Source: Leptotrichia sp. oral taxon 215 str. W9775 | GTDB lineage: Bacteria; Fusobacteriota; Fusobacteriia; Fusobacteriales; Leptotrichiaceae | Length of the DNA stretch: 64,000 nt | Assembly: GCF_000469505.1 (NCBI RefSeq) | Contig: NZ_KI272867.1 | Span: 1 to 64,000, forward strand | Direction of reading: 5' to 3' | Shown: positions 1-8,203 of the stretch, piece after piece | Layout of the letters: the number at the start of each line of letters is the position of its first letter | How positions within the stretch are numbered: the first letter of the stretch is position 1 | Notes under the pieces: model-generated | Seen by the model: the letters and a program-made list of their open reading frames with translations, nothing else | The model's database searches: none | Told to the model about the DNA's origin: nothing | Position numbers and translations under genes: made by a program

Positions 1-1
1 G

Positions 2-343
2 TTCTTTTTCCTTTATCAGCTTAGCTAAATTTTTGTAATAAGTATCATAGTTATTCAAAACTTGCTTATACTTGTCTCTGTACCATCTAACTTCAGAGTC
101 TTTCTTTAATTTTTCAAAAAGTTTTTCCTTTCCTTCTTCTTTTGCTTTAAGGTCTGCAACTTCAGATTCCAGTTGAGCTTTTTGTGCTTCAAATTCTCTT
201 TTCTTCTGTGCTTCCTTTTCAAGCAGGTCGTTAAACTTATTTTCTATAGAGTTTAAACTTGCTTCCAGACTTTGTTTTTCTGCAGAAAAACTTAATGCTG
301 AAATTGTTAATATTCCTAACAGTAAAAATACTTTCTTTCTCAT
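2..343 (-). CDS. FadA-family adhesin (partial, C-terminus beyond left edge)
   Basis: Reading leftward from an ATG at 343 gives a signal peptide (MRKKVFLLLG, hydrophobic to about residue 20, cleavage likely after FSA) and then an almost uninterrupted charged helix rich in Glu, Lys, Ala and Gln. The end of the visible part (VRWYRDKYKQVLNNYDTYYK) resembles the Fusobacterium FadA core. FadA proteins are small secreted helical hairpins that assemble into surface filaments and bind host cadherins. AAAGGAAT lies just upstream of the start. At least 113 residues are visible and the frame runs off the window, so the C-terminus is unseen. Membership of the FadA family is inferred from signal peptide, helical composition and this motif. 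Confidence 0.72.
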   Translation of the reverse strand, partial: MRKKVFLLLGILTISALSFSAEKQSLEASLNSIENKFNDLLEKEAQKKREFEAQKAQLESEVADLKAKEEGKEKLFEKLKKDSEVRWYRDKYKQVLNNYDTYYKNLAKLIKEKE

Positions 344-675
344 ATTTTTATTCCTTTCTATTTCAATTATAAAATTTATTTCTAAAAATAAAGCATTAGC
401 CAGATAATTTCTATTTGAGTTTTTGTCTGAAATTCCATTAAATTACCTTGATTTAACTTTTATTTTGCTTTATTCACTAAGATAATACCAAAAATTTTGA
501 AAAATTACAACAAAAGTTTTTAAAAAAATAAAATTTTTTATTTTGAAATTTATTATACTATTACTTTTTTCTATGCTTCAAATATTCAAAAATATGATAT
601 AATATGCTAAAATATCATTAAAATTTATTTTTTAATTTCAATTATCTATATGACAAAAAAGGAGCAATAATTAAG
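344..675. other. Divergent intergenic region between fadA-like gene and PLD lipoprotein
   Basis: This is a very AT-rich 332-base spacer between divergent genes, with no ORF of note. A likely extended -10 for the rightward gene (TGATATAAT, 595-603) is visible. ATTATA at 366-371 could be a leftward -10 for the adhesin, but no convincing -35 accompanies it. Confidence 0.5.
595..603 (+). promoter_or_regulatory. Extended -10 promoter element for PLD lipoprotein gene
   Basis: TGATATAAT is a TG-N-TATAAT extended -10. A weak TTCAAA at 577-582 is 15 bases away. The element lies about 73 bases before the start codon at 676. Confidence 0.45.
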
Positions 676-2103
676 ATGAGATATAATAAACTTATTTTTT
701 TTCTACTTTGTGCAATACTTTTAATTTCTTCATGCACTTCCCTTCCAGAAGGACTGGCTACAAAAACTGAAGTATATAATGCAGACAATGTGGATTTTTA
801 TTATGATTTAAACTATGAAACAGCTGACGGCGAAAGAAAATTCGATAGGCAGATATGGGATGAAGCTTATAAAATTTTAGATGAAGCCCAGGATTTTTTC
901 CTTATGGATATTTTCGTATTTAATGATTATCTTGGTAAAGGAGTCAGGGAAAAGTTACAGCCAATAGATATTGCTACTGAATTTGCTGAAAAAATTCTGG
1001 AAAAGAAAAAGAAAAATCCTAATGTTGAAATTTATCTGATACTGGATGAAAGTAATACTTTCTATGGAGCATTTGATAATCCTACACACAAAAAACTTGA
1101 AGAAGCCGGAGTAAAAATAGGGTATGTAGATTTAGCCAAATTGAGAGATCCTTTACCTCTTTACTCAAAACCATGGCGTTTATTTGTACAACCTTTTGGA
1201 AATCCTAAAAATGTCGGAAAAAGAAAAAATCCAGTTTACGAAGGAACTGACAAAGTTACTATAAGAAGTATATTAAGAGCTTTAAATGCAAAAGCTGACC
1301 ATCGTAAACTTATTATGAATGAATCTACTGCAATGCTTACTTCTGCCAATCCGCATGCAGAAGGTTCCAAGCATTCAAATGTGGCTTTCAAGTTTTCTTC
1401 ACCTATTATTAAGGATATTTACAATGCGGAAAAGCCTGTTGCCAAAATAACAAAACCTGACGGAAGTTTGCAGCAGAAACTTCCTGATAAAGATTTTAGC
1501 AGTATTCCTTTTTCTCAAAACAATAGCCTAAAATTACAATATTTTACCGAAGGACAGACTGTCATTGATATTACAAGGGAAATTGAAAATACATCAAGTG
1601 AAGATAAAATAATAATTGCCCAATTTTTCCTTTCTGACAGGGGAATTATAAATAGTATAAGAAAAGCTGCTAAAAGGGGAGTGGAATTTCAAATTATTTT
1701 AAATAATTCCAATGCAGGACTTCCAAATAAAGCTTCTGCAGGAGAACTTATGAAATATGCAAGAAAACATAATTATAAAATAAATGTTAAATTCTACAAT
1801 AAAGCTGAAGAAATGTACCATGTTAAAATGCTTTCCATACTAAAGAAAGATTATATGATTACTTATGCAGGATCAACAAATTTTACAAGAAGAAATATGA
1901 GAAACTACAATCTTGAAAATGAAATAAAAATTATTTCCACATATGACCAGAAAATTTCTGAAAGTCTTTTAAACTACTATGACACATTATGGAATAACAA
2001 AAACGGTATTTTTACTCTTCCATATGACGAACATAAAAATGAAAAGATATTAAATGATTTATTATTCAGATTTATAGAAATTAATGGTTTAGGTATATTC
2101 TAA
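676..2103 (+). CDS. Phospholipase D-like lipoprotein
   Basis: This 475-residue protein begins with a lipoprotein signal ending LLISSC (Cys20), so it is probably lipid-anchored to a membrane facing the periplasm. It has two PLD-superfamily modules. The first centres on HRKLIMNE followed by SAN (about residue 210); the second on HVKM and then AGSTNFTRRN (about residue 382-402). The paired HxK motifs are typical of phospholipases D and cardiolipin synthases. The Asp of HKD is replaced or displaced in both copies, so the activity may be altered. GGAG at 661-664 is the ribosome binding site. The substrate is unknown. The gene stands alone, divergent from the adhesin and convergent with the TPR gene. 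Confidence 0.75.
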   Translation: MRYNKLIFFLLCAILLISSCTSLPEGLATKTEVYNADNVDFYYDLNYETADGERKFDRQIWDEAYKILDEAQDFFLMDIFVFNDYLGKGVREKLQPIDIATEFAEKILEKKKKNPNVEIYLILDESNTFYGAFDNPTHKKLEEAGVKIGYVDLAKLRDPLPLYSKPWRLFVQPFGNPKNVGKRKNPVYEGTDKVTIRSILRALNAKADHRKLIMNESTAMLTSANPHAEGSKHSNVAFKFSSPIIKDIYNAEKPVAKITKPDGSLQQKLPDKDFSSIPFSQNNSLKLQYFTEGQTVIDITREIENTSSEDKIIIAQFFLSDRGIINSIRKAAKRGVEFQIILNNSNAGLPNKASAGELMKYARKHNYKINVKFYNKAEEMYHVKMLSILKKDYMITYAGSTNFTRRNMRNYNLENEIKIISTYDQKISESLLNYYDTLWNNKNGIFTLPYDEHKNEKILNDLLFRFIEINGLGIF

Positions 2104-2156
2104 TAGTATAAGGGTATTTACTTTCTATAATTATATTATATAATTTAACTATAATC

Positions 2157-2232
2157 AAAAAAACGATATCTATCTGTCTTTTTAGATTCTGAAATCTAAA
2201 TTAGACTTATAAATATCGTTTTATTTTATTTT
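2157..2232. terminator. Bidirectional terminator-like inverted repeat
   Basis: AAAACGATAT (2160-2169) pairs with ATATCGTTTT (2213-2222). A nested hairpin (TTTAGATT/AATCTAAA) sits in the loop, and T-rich sequence follows on both strands. It separates the convergent PLD and TPR genes. Confidence 0.6.
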
Positions 2233-2258
2233 TTTGAATATCGTTATTTAATTTCTAT

Positions 2259-3779
2259 TTATTTCCCATATATTACATCATTTACTAGGGAAAGCATTTC
2301 ACCACTCAGATTTAAGAGTCCCTTCTCTGTAAATATTTTTTTTGCCCATTCCATACCTTTTTCTTGATCTTCTTTATCATAAAAATAATAGTACATCAGC
2401 TTAAACATTGCCCTTGCCTCCTTCTGGGCAGCAGCTTTTTCAAACCACTTAGCAGCTTCATCCTTTTTATCATTTTTATTTAACATTTCACCGTAATCCA
2501 ACTGACAACTTACTTTTCCTTTTTCTGCACACATTTTTAGTAATTTTTCTTCTTCGCTTTTATTTCCTCTTTGTCTTTCCATTATGACTAAGGAGTATGT
2601 TGCATCCAGAGATCCTTCAGCATGTCCTTTTTTGTAGAATTCCATTGCCTTATCTTTATTTTTATAACTGCGATAGTACATAGTTCCCAAATCATTGTAT
2701 GCCCTCTTATTATATTTTATTGCTTCAGTGTACAGTTTTTCTGCTTGTTTATATTTGCCTTGTTTTTCTAAATTTTCTGCCTCCAGTGTAATTTTCAAAT
2801 ACTTTCTGTCATTTTCACTTCCGGTAGCATAAAGCACTATATCCCTTGCATCCTCTGATAAACCTTTTCTTTGAGGTTTATTAAAAAGTCTTTCCTTCCA
2901 TTTCTGAATTTCAGCTTCCTTATCTGTTTCAAAATATAGAAGAATCAGCAGATATATCGAACTTGTATCCTCTTTCTGTGCTCCTTTAAGAAGTAAGTTT
3001 TCTGCATCAGACCACTTATTTTCTTTTTCATATAATATTGCCATTGAATTTTGTGAATATAAATCGCCCTTTTCAATTCCTTTCGTATACCATTCCTTCG
3101 CCTTATTAATATTTCCTTTTTCTTCCTCTGATTCTCCAAGCATTCCGGCTGCTGAATAAGCCCCCTTCTCATAAGCTTCCTTCAATTTTTCTATTCCCTT
3201 TTCCTTATCTATATTATCATAGTACATTTGGCCTATAACCATGTATATTTCTTTGTTATACTGGGCTGCTTTCAAGTAGTATTCCTCAGCTTTTTCATAT
3301 TCCCCATTTTCTTCATATTTTTCAGCCGTATCTAGCCATTCTTTATACAAATCCTCTATACTCTGATTTTTTACCTGATTCTGAAAAGCCTCAGATGGTT
3401 GCAGTTTATTATCCGGACCGTCACAAAAACGGATAATAGCAATAATTATACCTATCACTATCCACCATGGTGATTTTCTCCATTTTATAATTGGGTTATC
3501 TGTTATAATTTTTTCAAATTTACCTGTTTTCTCCTTTTCAGTTTCATATTTTGGTTTTTCTTCAGTTAAATTAATATTTTCCTTATATTTTAAATCTTTT
3601 TCACTGTAGTCTTTTTCATTATTTTCTCTACCAAAAAGCTCTTTTTCCTTTTTTCTTTCACTTTCCAATGAAAAGTCATCAAAATCTTCCTTTTCCTTTT
3701 TATTTTTAAAAAATACCATCAATCCCCCTATTATAATCCCCAGTACAAAAATCCATACCAAAATAGATAATCCCGACAT
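2259..3779 (-). CDS. Membrane-anchored TPR/Sel1-like repeat protein
   Basis: This 506-residue protein has an N-terminal transmembrane segment (residues 4-24) and a Lys/Glu-rich linker. A second hydrophobic stretch follows (PWWIVIGIIIAIIRF, near residue 105). The rest is a long array of about 35-residue helical repeats of TPR/Sel1 type, for example GEYEKAEEYYLKAAQYN. Such arrays are protein-protein interaction scaffolds. No catalytic motif is visible and the partner is unknown. The gene is monocistronic and convergent with the PLD gene. AAGGAGG-like sequence precedes the ATG at 3779. Confidence 0.75.
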   Translation of the reverse strand: MSGLSILVWIFVLGIIIGGLMVFFKNKKEKEDFDDFSLESERKKEKELFGRENNEKDYSEKDLKYKENINLTEEKPKYETEKEKTGKFEKIITDNPIIKWRKSPWWIVIGIIIAIIRFCDGPDNKLQPSEAFQNQVKNQSIEDLYKEWLDTAEKYEENGEYEKAEEYYLKAAQYNKEIYMVIGQMYYDNIDKEKGIEKLKEAYEKGAYSAAGMLGESEEEKGNINKAKEWYTKGIEKGDLYSQNSMAILYEKENKWSDAENLLLKGAQKEDTSSIYLLILLYFETDKEAEIQKWKERLFNKPQRKGLSEDARDIVLYATGSENDRKYLKITLEAENLEKQGKYKQAEKLYTEAIKYNKRAYNDLGTMYYRSYKNKDKAMEFYKKGHAEGSLDATYSLVIMERQRGNKSEEEKLLKMCAEKGKVSCQLDYGEMLNKNDKKDEAAKWFEKAAAQKEARAMFKLMYYYFYDKEDQEKGMEWAKKIFTEKGLLNLSGEMLSLVNDVIYGK

Positions 3780-3869
3780 TTTCTTCCTCCTTCATACAAT
3801 TGTAATAATACAATTTTACAATTTATTCCATATATTTTCAATAATTTTTTAGAAAATAACATTCGATTT

Positions 3870-3898
3870 TTGAAACTTTATTACTATATTTATATAAT
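3870..3898 (+). promoter_or_regulatory. Sigma70-type promoter of thrC
   Basis: TTGAAA (3870-3875), a 17-base spacer and TATAAT (3893-3898) lie about 70 bases upstream of the ATG at 3970. Confidence 0.75.
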
Positions 3899-3969
3899 TT
3901 AAAAGTTGTAAAATCCCCTGATATATGGTATTATTTACAATATTAATTTCAACTGAAAGAGGTATTTAT

Positions 3970-5460
3970 ATGAATTATAAAAGTACAAGAAGTAACGATT
4001 TAAAGTCATCTACATTTGCCACTCTGCATGGACTTGCAAATGACGGAGGTCTTTACATTCCGGAAAATCTTCCAGATGTAAAGCTATCTTATGAAGAACT
4101 TAAAAACCTTTCATATCAGGAATTATCTGAAAAAATTATAAAATTATTTTTTAAAGAATTTTCTGATGAAGAAATAAAAACTGCCGTAAACAGTGCTTAT
4201 AACAGTACTACATTTACAGATGAAAGTATCGTACCTTTACATAAATTAAATGATAAAGTGAGTTTTGGTGAACTTTTCCATGGGAGAACATTGGCATTCA
4301 AGGATCTTGCCCTTTCCCTGTTCCCATATTTACTGCTTTTAAGCAAGAAAAAACAGAATGAAAATAAAAAAGTTCTGATTCTTGCCGCAACTTCAGGTGA
4401 CACAGGAAAAGCTGCATTAGAAGGATTTAAGGATATCGAAGGTATAAATATTGTAGTATTTTATCCTAAAAATGGTGTCAGCCCTATGCAGGAAGAACAA
4501 ATGAGAAAACAGAAGGGAAATAACGTTGACATTGTTGCAATAAACGGAAACTTTGATGATGCTCAAAGTGCCATAAAAGTTATTTTTTCCAGCGAAGAGT
4601 TTAAACATTATGCAAGTGAACATGACATAATGTTTTCAAGTGCAAATTCAATAAATATCGGAAGACTCTTCCCACAAGTTATTTACTATGTTTCTACTTA
4701 TGTGAATCTTGTAAATTCTGGAACTATAAAAGAAGGAGAAGAATTTAACATTGTTGTTCCTACAGGAAATTTTGGAAACATACTTGCAGGTTATATTGCC
4801 AAAAAGCTTGGAATACCTGTAAGAAAATTTATTTCAGCTTCAAATAAGAATAAAGTTCTTGCTGATTTCTTTAAATCAGGAACTTATGATAAAAATAGGG
4901 ATTTCTACACTACAAATTCTCCATCTATGGATATTCTTCTTTCATCAAATTTTGAAAGATATCTTTATTATGCCACAGGAGAAAATTCTGTAAGAACAAA
5001 GGAATTAATCGATTCTCTGCTTACAACAGGTGTACTGTCAGTTTCTCCTGAAGAACTTGAAAAAATCCAGAAGGAATTCTATGGAGAGTTTGCTGACAGC
5101 GAAGAAACTGTAGAAGCTATTAAAAAAGTGTATGATGAATATAAATATTTAATGGATCCTCATACTGCAGTTGCATATTCTGTATATGAAAAGCTTTCAG
5201 ATGACAAGCTTGATAAAAATATTCATACAGTAATTATGTCTACTGCTCACCCATTTAAGTTCCCTGAGCCAGTTGCAAAAGCTCTTGGTCTTGAATTAAA
5301 TGAAAATCCATACGTTACTCTGGATAAAGTAAGTGAAATCACAGGAGTTAAATTTCCTGAAAAGCTTGCTGAAGTGAGAAATTCTGATATCAGATTCTCT
5401 AATGTAATTGAAAAAAGTGAAATTGCAGATTATGTAAAAAAATACATTGAAAAAATTTAA
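3970..5460 (+). CDS. thrC: Threonine synthase
   Basis: ThrC converts O-phosphohomoserine to threonine using PLP in the cytoplasm. The PLP-lysine motif GRTLAFKDLALSLF lies near residue 111, followed by the phosphate-binding AATSGDTGKAALEGF and PTGNFGNILAGY. The 496-residue length and the N-terminal HGLANDGGLYIPE motif fit the family. An in-frame ATG at 3925 lies only about 27 bases after the -10, with no good Shine-Dalgarno. The ATG at 3970 has GAAAGAGG in front and is chosen. No other threonine-pathway gene is nearby and no leader attenuator was found. Confidence 0.95.
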   Translation: MNYKSTRSNDLKSSTFATLHGLANDGGLYIPENLPDVKLSYEELKNLSYQELSEKIIKLFFKEFSDEEIKTAVNSAYNSTTFTDESIVPLHKLNDKVSFGELFHGRTLAFKDLALSLFPYLLLLSKKKQNENKKVLILAATSGDTGKAALEGFKDIEGINIVVFYPKNGVSPMQEEQMRKQKGNNVDIVAINGNFDDAQSAIKVIFSSEEFKHYASEHDIMFSSANSINIGRLFPQVIYYVSTYVNLVNSGTIKEGEEFNIVVPTGNFGNILAGYIAKKLGIPVRKFISASNKNKVLADFFKSGTYDKNRDFYTTNSPSMDILLSSNFERYLYYATGENSVRTKELIDSLLTTGVLSVSPEELEKIQKEFYGEFADSEETVEAIKKVYDEYKYLMDPHTAVAYSVYEKLSDDKLDKNIHTVIMSTAHPFKFPEPVAKALGLELNENPYVTLDKVSEITGVKFPEKLAEVRNSDIRFSNVIEKSEIADYVKKYIEKI

Positions 5461-5521
5461 CAGAATAAAACTTTGTACTTAAAAAAATACTATTAATATA
5501 AAAATTTTAGGAGGAAAATCT

Positions 5522-5767
5522 ATGCACGATGGTTGTTCAGGAAGTTTTAATGATGGAATAGAAGTTGTAGAAAAATTAAGAATGATGGGATTCAGCAATC
5601 AGCCTATGCCTGTCCCTGCTGTTTTCACATGTAAGGAATGTAACACAGAAATAGTGATGGATACATTTGAATATGAATGTCCTCATTGTGGAATGGTTTA
5701 TGCTGTTACACCTTGCCACGCATTTGATGTTGCAAACATATTAAGTGCCGGAAAATTGAATAAGTAA
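5522..5767 (+). CDS. Small zinc-ribbon protein of unknown function
   Basis: This 81-residue protein starts MHDGCSGSF and carries two CxxC knuckles, CKEC and CPHC, about 16 residues apart. They should bind one structural zinc as a ribbon. A strong AGGAGG precedes the ATG. It lies 61 bases after thrC and could be read from the thrC transcript, ending at the hairpin at 5782. Function is not recognisable; zinc ribbons of this size are often adaptor or nucleic-acid-binding proteins. Confidence 0.7.
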   Translation: MHDGCSGSFNDGIEVVEKLRMMGFSNQPMPVPAVFTCKECNTEIVMDTFEYECPHCGMVYAVTPCHAFDVANILSAGKLNK

Positions 5768-5781
5768 AAAATAAATGATTT

Positions 5782-5824
5782 AAACTGTTTCTTTTGATTA
5801 TTATTCTTAGGAAACAGTTTTTTA
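5782..5824 (+). terminator. Rho-independent terminator after zinc-ribbon gene
   Basis: AAACTGTTTC (5782-5791) pairs perfectly with GAAACAGTTT (5811-5820) and is followed by a T run. Confidence 0.8.
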
Positions 5825-5839
5825 ATATCCTAAAATATA

Positions 5840-5899
5840 TTGACTTTTTTTAATTAAGGTATTACAATAGTATTACCAAAATAAAAGAGGTGGTATTAT
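5840..5899 (+). promoter_or_regulatory. Toxin-antitoxin promoter with GTATTAC direct repeats
   Basis: TTGACT (5840-5845), a 17-base spacer and TACAAT (5863-5868) form a good promoter. GTATTAC occurs at 5860-5866 and 5870-5876, one helical turn apart and overlapping the -10. A variant GTATTAT abuts the start codon (5893-5899). Such phased repeats are a plausible operator for the antitoxin, since RelB-type antitoxins usually autorepress. Confidence 0.55.
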
Positions 5900-6115
5900 A
5901 TGGCAGTAATTACTTTGAAAATATCAGAAGAGGAAAAACTTTTTTTACAAAGTATGGCAAAATTTGAGGGAAAATCATTATCTGAATTAATAAGGGAAAG
6001 AACATTAGCATCATTGGAAGATGAATATGATGCTAAAATAGCTGACATGAAACTGGAAGAATATGAAAAATATCTGGCTTCTGGAGGGGAAGTTTTAAAT
6101 TGGGATGAGTTGTAA
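5900..6115 (+). CDS. RelB-type antitoxin (ribbon-helix-helix)
   Basis: This 71-residue protein starts with a beta-strand and RHH pattern (MAVITLKISEEEKLFL, then GKSLSELIRERTLASLE), followed by an acidic tail (MKLEEYEKYLASGGEV, WDEL). That is the layout of DUF6290/RelB antitoxins: N-terminal DNA-binding dimer, C-terminal toxin-wrapping arm. Its stop codon overlaps the toxin start by one base (TAATG), giving tight translational coupling. GAGGTGG precedes the ATG. Confidence 0.85.
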   Translation: MAVITLKISEEEKLFLQSMAKFEGKSLSELIRERTLASLEDEYDAKIADMKLEEYEKYLASGGEVLNWDEL

Positions 6116-6372
6116 TGTATAATTTAATTCCTACCCCTCATTTTGCAAGACAATTTAAAAAACTGGATAAATTCACCCAGAAAAAAATCAAATCTTATCT
6201 TGAAAATATATTAGATAATCCTAGAAGCAGGGGAAAAATGCTGCAAGCCAATCGAAGTGGCCAATGGAGGTATAGGATAGGAGATTATAGAGTTATTGTC
6301 AATATCCAAGATGAAAGATTGATTATACTGGCTCTTGAAATAGGTCATAGAAGAGAAATTTATAAAGCATGA
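6115..6372 (+). CDS. RelE/ParE-superfamily toxin
   Basis: This 85-residue protein shows the RelE fold signature: an N-terminal strand with FARQFKKLDK, then LENILDNPRSRGKML, RYRIGDYRVIVNI and a final ALEIGHRREIY. RelE family members cleave mRNA in the ribosomal A site. The basic residues and the C-terminal RREIY match mRNA-interferase members more than gyrase-poisoning ParE. It is translationally coupled to the antitoxin and appears full length, so the module should be functional. Confidence 0.85.
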   Translation: MYNLIPTPHFARQFKKLDKFTQKKIKSYLENILDNPRSRGKMLQANRSGQWRYRIGDYRVIVNIQDERLIILALEIGHRREIYKA

Positions 6373-6400
6373 AAAATGAGTTTTTTAAACAGAAACTTAA

Positions 6401-6458
6401 AAAACTATATTTATTAGAATTTGAAACAATTATTCTTTAAATATAGTTTTTTTTATTT
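6401..6458. terminator. Bidirectional terminator with AAAACTATATTTA stem
   Basis: AAAACTATATTTA (6401-6413) pairs with TAAATATAGTTTT (6438-6450), with T runs on both sides. It separates the toxin gene from the convergent ATPase gene. Confidence 0.7.
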
Positions 6459-8162
6459 CTATTTTATCTTCAACTTTCTATATCTGTTCAAGGCTGCACA
6501 GAATTCCTGTTTTCGTGGTAAAGCCAAGTTTCCTGGATGCCCTGTATATGGTGAAATTGAATCTAATCCAGATTTTGCAATATGCTCATAAATCCTATCA
6601 GCAGCTTCTGAAATTGTTAATTTTTCATCGAGAACTTTCTTTCTGAAATAATCCATCATAACAGCTATACCATTGGTCTGACTGTCATCAACAAGCTGTT
6701 CCAGTCCAGAAATATCAATCATTTCCCTTCCATAAAAAATACTATATTTTCCTTTAGCCTTTATTCTATCTTCTTTCCCTGATAATGAAAAACTTCTTTT
6801 TAATGGAATACGCTGTGTAATTCCTTTAAAACTCTCATTTGAAGAAAATTCTCTTCTATTTTCGTCATTTTTTGCAATATTTTTAGCTTTTTCCGTTACA
6901 TCTAAAGGAATATATTCATCCATCATTATAACTCTGTCGGCCACATCAAAGTAATCTCCTGAACCACCTACAATCAATATTGTAGAAATCCCAAAAATAT
7001 CATAAAGTTCCTTTACCCTGTCTATAAACGGAGTTATAGGTTCTTTTTCCTTAGCAACCAGTTTCTGCATCCTTCCGTCACGTATCATAAAATTCGTAGC
7101 AGAAGTATCTTCATCTATTAATAATAACGAAGTTCCATATTCTATTGCTTCTGACACATTTGCAGCCTGTGAAGTACTTCCACTTGCGTTTTCCGTAGAA
7201 AATGCCAAAGTATCTTTTTTTCCCGGGAGATTATTTATAAATCCGCTTATATTTACCCTTTCTACGTTTCTTCCATCTTCAGAACGTATTTTCACTGCAT
7301 CTGCTTCAGATATTATCATTTCCCTTCCGTCACCTGCTATATGATTGTACACTCCTCTTTCAAGTGCCTTCAGCAAGGTTGACTTTCCATGATAACCTCC
7401 TCCTACAATAAGAGTAATTCCTTTTGAAATACCCATTCCAGTCACCTTTTTTCCACTTGGCAGACTTAATGTTACTTCATATTCTTTAGGACTTTTAAAT
7501 CTGACTCCGTTTTTCATTGGTTTATCAGATACTCCATTTTCACGAGGTAATATAGAATCATTGCCTACAAATGCAACAAGTCCTTTTTCTTTCAAAACCT
7601 TTCTTATATGCTGCTGATCAAGCATAAGAATTACCTGTTCTTTAAGGAGTATTTCATCAATATTCTTATAAACAATGGCTTTTTCTGCTATTTCAGGAAG
7701 TACTTCCATAAAAATATTTTTTGCGGCTTTTCCCATTATCCTTCTTCCGGCTGCAGGAAGTCCCAGCTCAAACCTTACTTCGATTTTATCTTTTTTTATT
7801 AATACCGATGTTCTTTCCAGTATTTCCTGACCACATCTGTCAATGGATATTCTTCCGCTTCCACCTGTTCCAGTGCTTCCTTTTTCTCTTTTTCTTACTT
7901 CCTTATAAAAATTTCTTGTAAGAAAATCAGAAACTGCAATTTCCTTATCCTTAGTATCAGTCAGTTCTTCAGGAATTCCTGAAACCTTCCTTGGCATTAC
8001 TATTCTCATTTTTGAAGGTGGAGCATACGGGTCAGACTGAACATGATCTATGGAAAGAATATAATTATCATGTTTATACTCACCTTTTAAGGATTTATAT
8101 GCCGAATAGCTTTTCTTTTCCAGCGAAATCAGCATTTTTTCAAGTTCTCTATAATTTTTCAT
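6459..8162 (-). CDS. ABC-class ATPase (ABC_ATPase/PF09818-type)
   Basis: This 567-residue soluble protein has a P-loop GGGYHGKSTLLKALERG (about residues 253-270) and a Walker B-like SLLLIDEDTSATNFM (about residue 345). It has no membrane segments. The whole-length arrangement matches the predicted ATPase family of the ABC class that includes trypanosomal MRB1590, whose bacterial role is not established. The N-terminal 200 residues hold the family's conserved RISIDRCGQEIL block. The ribosome binding site is weak. It lies 41 bases downstream of the methyltransferase-Lgt fusion gene and may share its transcript. Confidence 0.8.
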   Translation of the reverse strand: MKNYRELEKMLISLEKKSYSAYKSLKGEYKHDNYILSIDHVQSDPYAPPSKMRIVMPRKVSGIPEELTDTKDKEIAVSDFLTRNFYKEVRKREKGSTGTGGSGRISIDRCGQEILERTSVLIKKDKIEVRFELGLPAAGRRIMGKAAKNIFMEVLPEIAEKAIVYKNIDEILLKEQVILMLDQQHIRKVLKEKGLVAFVGNDSILPRENGVSDKPMKNGVRFKSPKEYEVTLSLPSGKKVTGMGISKGITLIVGGGYHGKSTLLKALERGVYNHIAGDGREMIISEADAVKIRSEDGRNVERVNISGFINNLPGKKDTLAFSTENASGSTSQAANVSEAIEYGTSLLLIDEDTSATNFMIRDGRMQKLVAKEKEPITPFIDRVKELYDIFGISTILIVGGSGDYFDVADRVIMMDEYIPLDVTEKAKNIAKNDENRREFSSNESFKGITQRIPLKRSFSLSGKEDRIKAKGKYSIFYGREMIDISGLEQLVDDSQTNGIAVMMDYFRKKVLDEKLTISEAADRIYEHIAKSGLDSISPYTGHPGNLALPRKQEFCAALNRYRKLKIK

Positions 8163-8203
8163 TTTTTAATCTCCTATATTCCTATCATTATTTTAAAATC
8201 CTG

